A stretch of DNA of 16,997 nt from Desulfuromonadaceae bacterium (GTDB lineage: Bacteria > Desulfobacterota > Desulfuromonadia > Desulfuromonadales > Geopsychrobacteraceae): contig WTCI01000163.1 in NCBI GenBank assembly GCA_013138655.1, forward strand, positions 1 to 16,997, given 5' to 3'. Numbering within the stretch: position 1 is the stretch's first letter; each line of letters starts with the position of its first letter. This document shows positions 13,914-16,997 of this stretch, one piece after another. Below the pieces are notes generated by a model. It saw only the letters and a program-made list of their open reading frames with translations. It had not been told where the DNA came from and ran no database searches. A program made the position numbers and the translations under genes.

Positions 13914-15377
13914 TTAGAAAACGGCCAGCATAGCCATTTCCATAAATGGACCAGGCAGTACACCCAGGAGCAGTACAGCAGCAAGGGAAATAACAATTGA
14001 GACTGTGGTTGCAGCATTCATAGTGACCCAGCTGAAATCTTCTTCAGGATCCTTGAAGTACATACAGACCATGACACGCAGGTAATAATACAGCGAGACT
14101 GCTGAGTTCAAAACACCGATTATTGCCAACCAGATATACCCTGCTTTAATTGCCCCGGCAAAGACATAAAACTTGGCTGCAAAACCTGCGGTAGGCGGCA
14201 TCCCCATCAAAGAAAAGAGGAAAATACAGAGTGCGACTCCCATCAAAGGGCGCTTATAGCCCATCCCTGCCAGGCCATCGAGAGTCAGGTTATCCTCGCC
14301 TTTTTTGCCAACCAGAACTAATACCGCGAAGGCACCGATGTTCATAAAGGTGTAAACAAGCAAGTAGAACATGATGCCGGACCAGCCGACTTCGTTCCAA
14401 GCGACCATACCGATCAAGGCATAACCTGCGTGCGCGATTGAAGAGTAAGCCAGCATCCGCTTGACATCTTTTTGTGACAGAGCAATGAAGTTACCAACTG
14501 TCATCGTCAAGACAGCGAGAACCCAGAATACTGTGATGAGCTCAGCTTGAATACTGTCTAAGCTGACAATTGTCACGCGCATGAATGCAGCAAATGCAGC
14601 AGCCTTAGGTCCAGCACTCATAAATGCGGTGATCGGTGTCGGCGCACCCTGGTAAACATCAGGCGTCCACATATGGAAAGGTGCCGCAGCAACCTTGAAC
14701 AGAAACCCGGTGATCAGCAAGCCCGCGCCTGCAAGAAACATCACGTTGGAGGTTGCATCAGGCATGGTCTTTACAAATTCCGCAATCCCCGCAACCTTAG
14801 TCGTCCCGGTAACACCGTAGATCAGCGCTACACCGTACAGCAGGAAACCGGTAGAAAATGCACCCAAGAAAAAGTACTTGAGTCCCGCTTCATTCGAGCG
14901 GGTCTGGCGACGGAAAAAACCTGCCAGGACATACAGCGAAACAGACAGAACTTCCAGACCAAGGAAGATGGTCATCAAGTCGGTTCCAGAAGCCATCCAC
15001 ATGGCGCCTGCCGTTGTAAACAGTATCAGCGGATAATATTCACCGACCGGATATCCTTCTCTTTTCAGATATTCATCCGACATGAGAATTGTCAATGCCG
15101 CAGCAATGATACAAATCATACTGAAGAAGGTTGCAAAATTATCGAGCACAACACTTCCGGCAAAACCAGCTTGTGGATTATTCCAGGACATCAGGGTAAC
15201 AAACCCGGTAATAACCAGTGCGGCGACACTTAACCAGGCGACATGACTGGTCTTGCCGCGCGGAGAAAACACAGACACCAACAGCAGCGCCATACCGAAC
15301 ACACAGAGAACCAATGATGGCATAATTGCCTGAAAGTTTACATTCTGGATGGCTTCTTGTACTAAATTTGCGTCCAT
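13914..15377 (-). CDS. nuoN: NADH-quinone oxidoreductase subunit N
   Basis: A 487-residue membrane subunit of respiratory complex I, one of three antiporter-like proteins that form proton channels while electrons pass to quinone. The sequence is almost wholly hydrophobic with about 14 membrane spans. Conserved charged residues of the channel are visible: Glu142 in FLGLEVLSVSLYVLAGF, Lys228 in GFLFKVAAAPFHMWTPDVY, and Lys258 in SAGPKAAAFAAF. PDVYQGAPTP (239-248) is the family signature. AGGAG stands seven bases before the ATG. It follows nuoM by 48 bases on the same strand and is closed by the terminator at 13857-13891, as expected for the last gene of a nuo operon. Confidence 0.96.
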   Translation of the reverse strand: MDANLVQEAIQNVNFQAIMPSLVLCVFGMALLLVSVFSPRGKTSHVAWLSVAALVITGFVTLMSWNNPQAGFAGSVVLDNFATFFSMICIIAAALTILMSDEYLKREGYPVGEYYPLILFTTAGAMWMASGTDLMTIFLGLEVLSVSLYVLAGFFRRQTRSNEAGLKYFFLGAFSTGFLLYGVALIYGVTGTTKVAGIAEFVKTMPDATSNVMFLAGAGLLITGFLFKVAAAPFHMWTPDVYQGAPTPITAFMSAGPKAAAFAAFMRVTIVSLDSIQAELITVFWVLAVLTMTVGNFIALSQKDVKRMLAYSSIAHAGYALIGMVAWNEVGWSGIMFYLLVYTFMNIGAFAVLVLVGKKGEDNLTLDGLAGMGYKRPLMGVALCIFLFSLMGMPPTAGFAAKFYVFAGAIKAGYIWLAIIGVLNSAVSLYYYLRVMVCMYFKDPEEDFSWVTMNAATTVSIVISLAAVLLLGVLPGPFMEMAMLAVF

Positions 15378-15425
15378 CGAACAGCTCCTCGGGAACCAGT
15401 TGTTTATATAATCAGTCAGTCAGTT

Positions 15426-16985
15426 TTATTTGATTTCAATCAGTTTAGCAACAACCGGCTGATATACCTCAACAACCGCGACCTGCTTGTTGTTCATCTG
15501 ATTCAGTAACTGTTCGATAGCCGGATTCATTTTATCAAGGAAAGTGTTTGGATAAACACCAATCCAGAAGACAAACAGCAGCAGCGGCACCATAACCGCA
15601 ATTTCACGTAAGGACAGATCTTTCAGGTTTTCGTTGGCCGGGTTCGTTACTTTACCCAACATGACACGCTGGTACATCCAGAGCATGTAAACAGCGGCGA
15701 AGATAACACCACTCGTCGCGATAACTGCAAACCAGCGCAGGTTACTTTCAAACGCGCCGGCCAAGGCCAGGAATTCACCGACAAAACCGTTCGTCCCGGG
15801 CAAGCCGACAGAGGAAAAAGTAATAATCAGGAAGATCGTGGCAAACACAGGCATTTTATGAGCAAGGCCGCCGAACTCACTAATCATGCGCGTATGACGA
15901 CGCTCATAGATGAAACCGACGATGAGGAAGAGTGCGCCTGTGGAAATCCCGTGGTTAATCATCTGAATTATGCCACCTGCCATCCCCACCTGATTCATGG
16001 CAAAGATGCCAAGCATAACAAAGCCGAGGTGAGCAACAGATGAGTAAGCGACCAGCTTCTTGACATCTTCCTGCATCATGGCAACCAGGGATCCGTAGAC
16101 AATGCCGATCACCGACAAACCGGCGAGATACGGAATAAAGGTCTGCAGTGCATCGGGAAACAACGGCATCGCAAAGCGTACATAACCGTAAGTACCCATC
16201 TTCAGCATGACAGCCGCCAAAATGACCGAGCCGGCGGTCGGCGCTTCAGTGTGTGCATCAGGCAACCAGGTATGCAACGGGAACATCGGGACTTTGATAG
16301 CAAAGCTGAAAGCAAAGGCCAAGAACAACCAATACTGAGCATTGTAAGGTAGATCCAGCTTGTAGAAATCATGTACACCGAAACCGCTGATCTGTGCACC
16401 GGACTCAACAGCAAAGTAGTAGAGGAAGATGATCGCCACCAGCATCAACAGGGAACCGACTGCCGTGAAGATAAAAAACTTAACAGCTGCGTAGATGCGG
16501 TTCTTACCGCCCCAGATACCGATAAGAAAGTACATCGGAATCAGCATCAGCTCCCAGAAGATGTAGAAAAGGAACAGATCGAGGGCAACAAAGGCACCAA
16601 GCATAGCGGTTTCAAGTAGCAACAGCAGAGCCATGAACCCCTTGGTGTTCTTTTGTACAGATTTCCAGGTTGAGAGAACCGTAACCGGCATGATGAACGT
16701 GGTCAACATAACCAGCCAGAGACTGATTCCATCGACACCCAGATTGTAGTTCATCTGGAAATAATCGCCGATGTTGATCCACTCATAAAACTCTCGATAA
16801 TGCATTCCACCGGAGGTAGCAAAAATATTATCGAAAGCCAGGGGTAGACTGATCACGAAGGTCACCAATGAGACTACCAGGGTAAACCCTTTCAGCAGTC
16901 CATCGTTGTCCCGTGGGATAAAGAGGACAAACAGCATCCCCAGCAGCGGGAAGAAGATAATTAAACTGAGAAGATAATCGGCCAT
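15426..16985 (-). CDS. nuoM: NADH-quinone oxidoreductase subunit M
   Basis: A 519-residue antiporter-like membrane subunit of complex I. Channel residues match those known from E. coli: Glu145 in FWELMLIPMYFLIG, Lys231 in IKVPMFPLHTWLPDAHTEAP (with His238 and His245), Lys262 in LKMGTYGYVRF, and Glu404 in GFVGEFLALAG. LGVDGISLWLVMLT (82-95) is the usual N-terminal signature. About 14 membrane spans are evident. The start ATG at 16985 is 12 bases from the window edge with only a weak ribosome-binding site visible; the preceding nuoL is expected just outside. A short CAGTCAGTCAG tandem (15411-15421) lies in the 48-base gap before nuoN. Confidence 0.96.
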   Translation of the reverse strand: MADYLLSLIIFFPLLGMLFVLFIPRDNDGLLKGFTLVVSLVTFVISLPLAFDNIFATSGGMHYREFYEWINIGDYFQMNYNLGVDGISLWLVMLTTFIMPVTVLSTWKSVQKNTKGFMALLLLLETAMLGAFVALDLFLFYIFWELMLIPMYFLIGIWGGKNRIYAAVKFFIFTAVGSLLMLVAIIFLYYFAVESGAQISGFGVHDFYKLDLPYNAQYWLFLAFAFSFAIKVPMFPLHTWLPDAHTEAPTAGSVILAAVMLKMGTYGYVRFAMPLFPDALQTFIPYLAGLSVIGIVYGSLVAMMQEDVKKLVAYSSVAHLGFVMLGIFAMNQVGMAGGIIQMINHGISTGALFLIVGFIYERRHTRMISEFGGLAHKMPVFATIFLIITFSSVGLPGTNGFVGEFLALAGAFESNLRWFAVIATSGVIFAAVYMLWMYQRVMLGKVTNPANENLKDLSLREIAVMVPLLLFVFWIGVYPNTFLDKMNPAIEQLLNQMNNKQVAVVEVYQPVVAKLIEIK

Positions 16986-16997
16986 GTGGAATCGCTC

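Overview
The window looks like a chromosomal segment from an anaerobic, respiring member of the Desulfuromonadales or close relatives (Desulfobacterota). This is an inference from gene content: a two-part sodium:solute (acetate-type) symporter with a small subunit, a DUF294-type protein with a DnaQ-like exonuclease and an acetyl-CoA-synthetase-like protein nearby, a UbiD-family protein, and proton-pumping complex I subunits. Intergenic repeats of the palindromic, REP-like kind add some support. No rRNA, tRNA, CRISPR array, transposase or phage gene was seen.

Layout. (1) Positions 1-1194, + strand: the 3' end of a DUF294/CBS-type putative nucleotidyltransferase, then a gamma-glutamylcyclotransferase-like (GGCT/AIG2 fold) protein. 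(2) Positions 1285-5322, - strand, read right to left: a DEDDh 3'-5' exonuclease, an acetyl-CoA-synthetase-like protein that starts on the last base of the exonuclease stop codon, and an unrecognised 477-residue protein with hints of a glutamine-synthetase-type ligase fold. (3) 5492-6145, + strand: a membrane-anchored or secreted TPR protein. (4) 6146-6651: a repeat-rich spacer with several palindromes and a strong terminator. (5) 6652-8950, - strand: a transport operon comprising a 47-residue membrane peptide, a symporter small subunit and the large symporter. (6) 8951-9820: a long non-coding region with a candidate promoter, an AT-rich operator-like array and further dispersed repeats. (7) 9821-13822, - strand: ubiD-like, recQ and exonuclease III genes, tightly packed. 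(8) 13857-16985, - strand: the end of a complex I operon (nuoM, nuoN) closed by a textbook terminator.

How the genes may work together. The symporter would import acetate or a related monocarboxylate. Its usual associates, an acyl-CoA ligase, a DUF294 protein and a DnaQ-type exonuclease, are all nearby. The ligase is the most unusual gene here: its ORF is intact, but the ATP P-loop is rewritten, the acetate-pocket Trp is Gly, and the catalytic C-terminal Lys is Arg. That suggests a diverged enzyme or a non-catalytic binding or regulatory protein. The GGCT-like protein beside a putative GS-fold ligase is a second lead, since such pairs are known in amide/peptide-metabolite systems. The UbiD-like protein also lacks parts of the usual prenyl-FMN site. 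A repeat copy on each side of the transport operon, in opposite orientation, marks that block as possibly mobile or rearranged.
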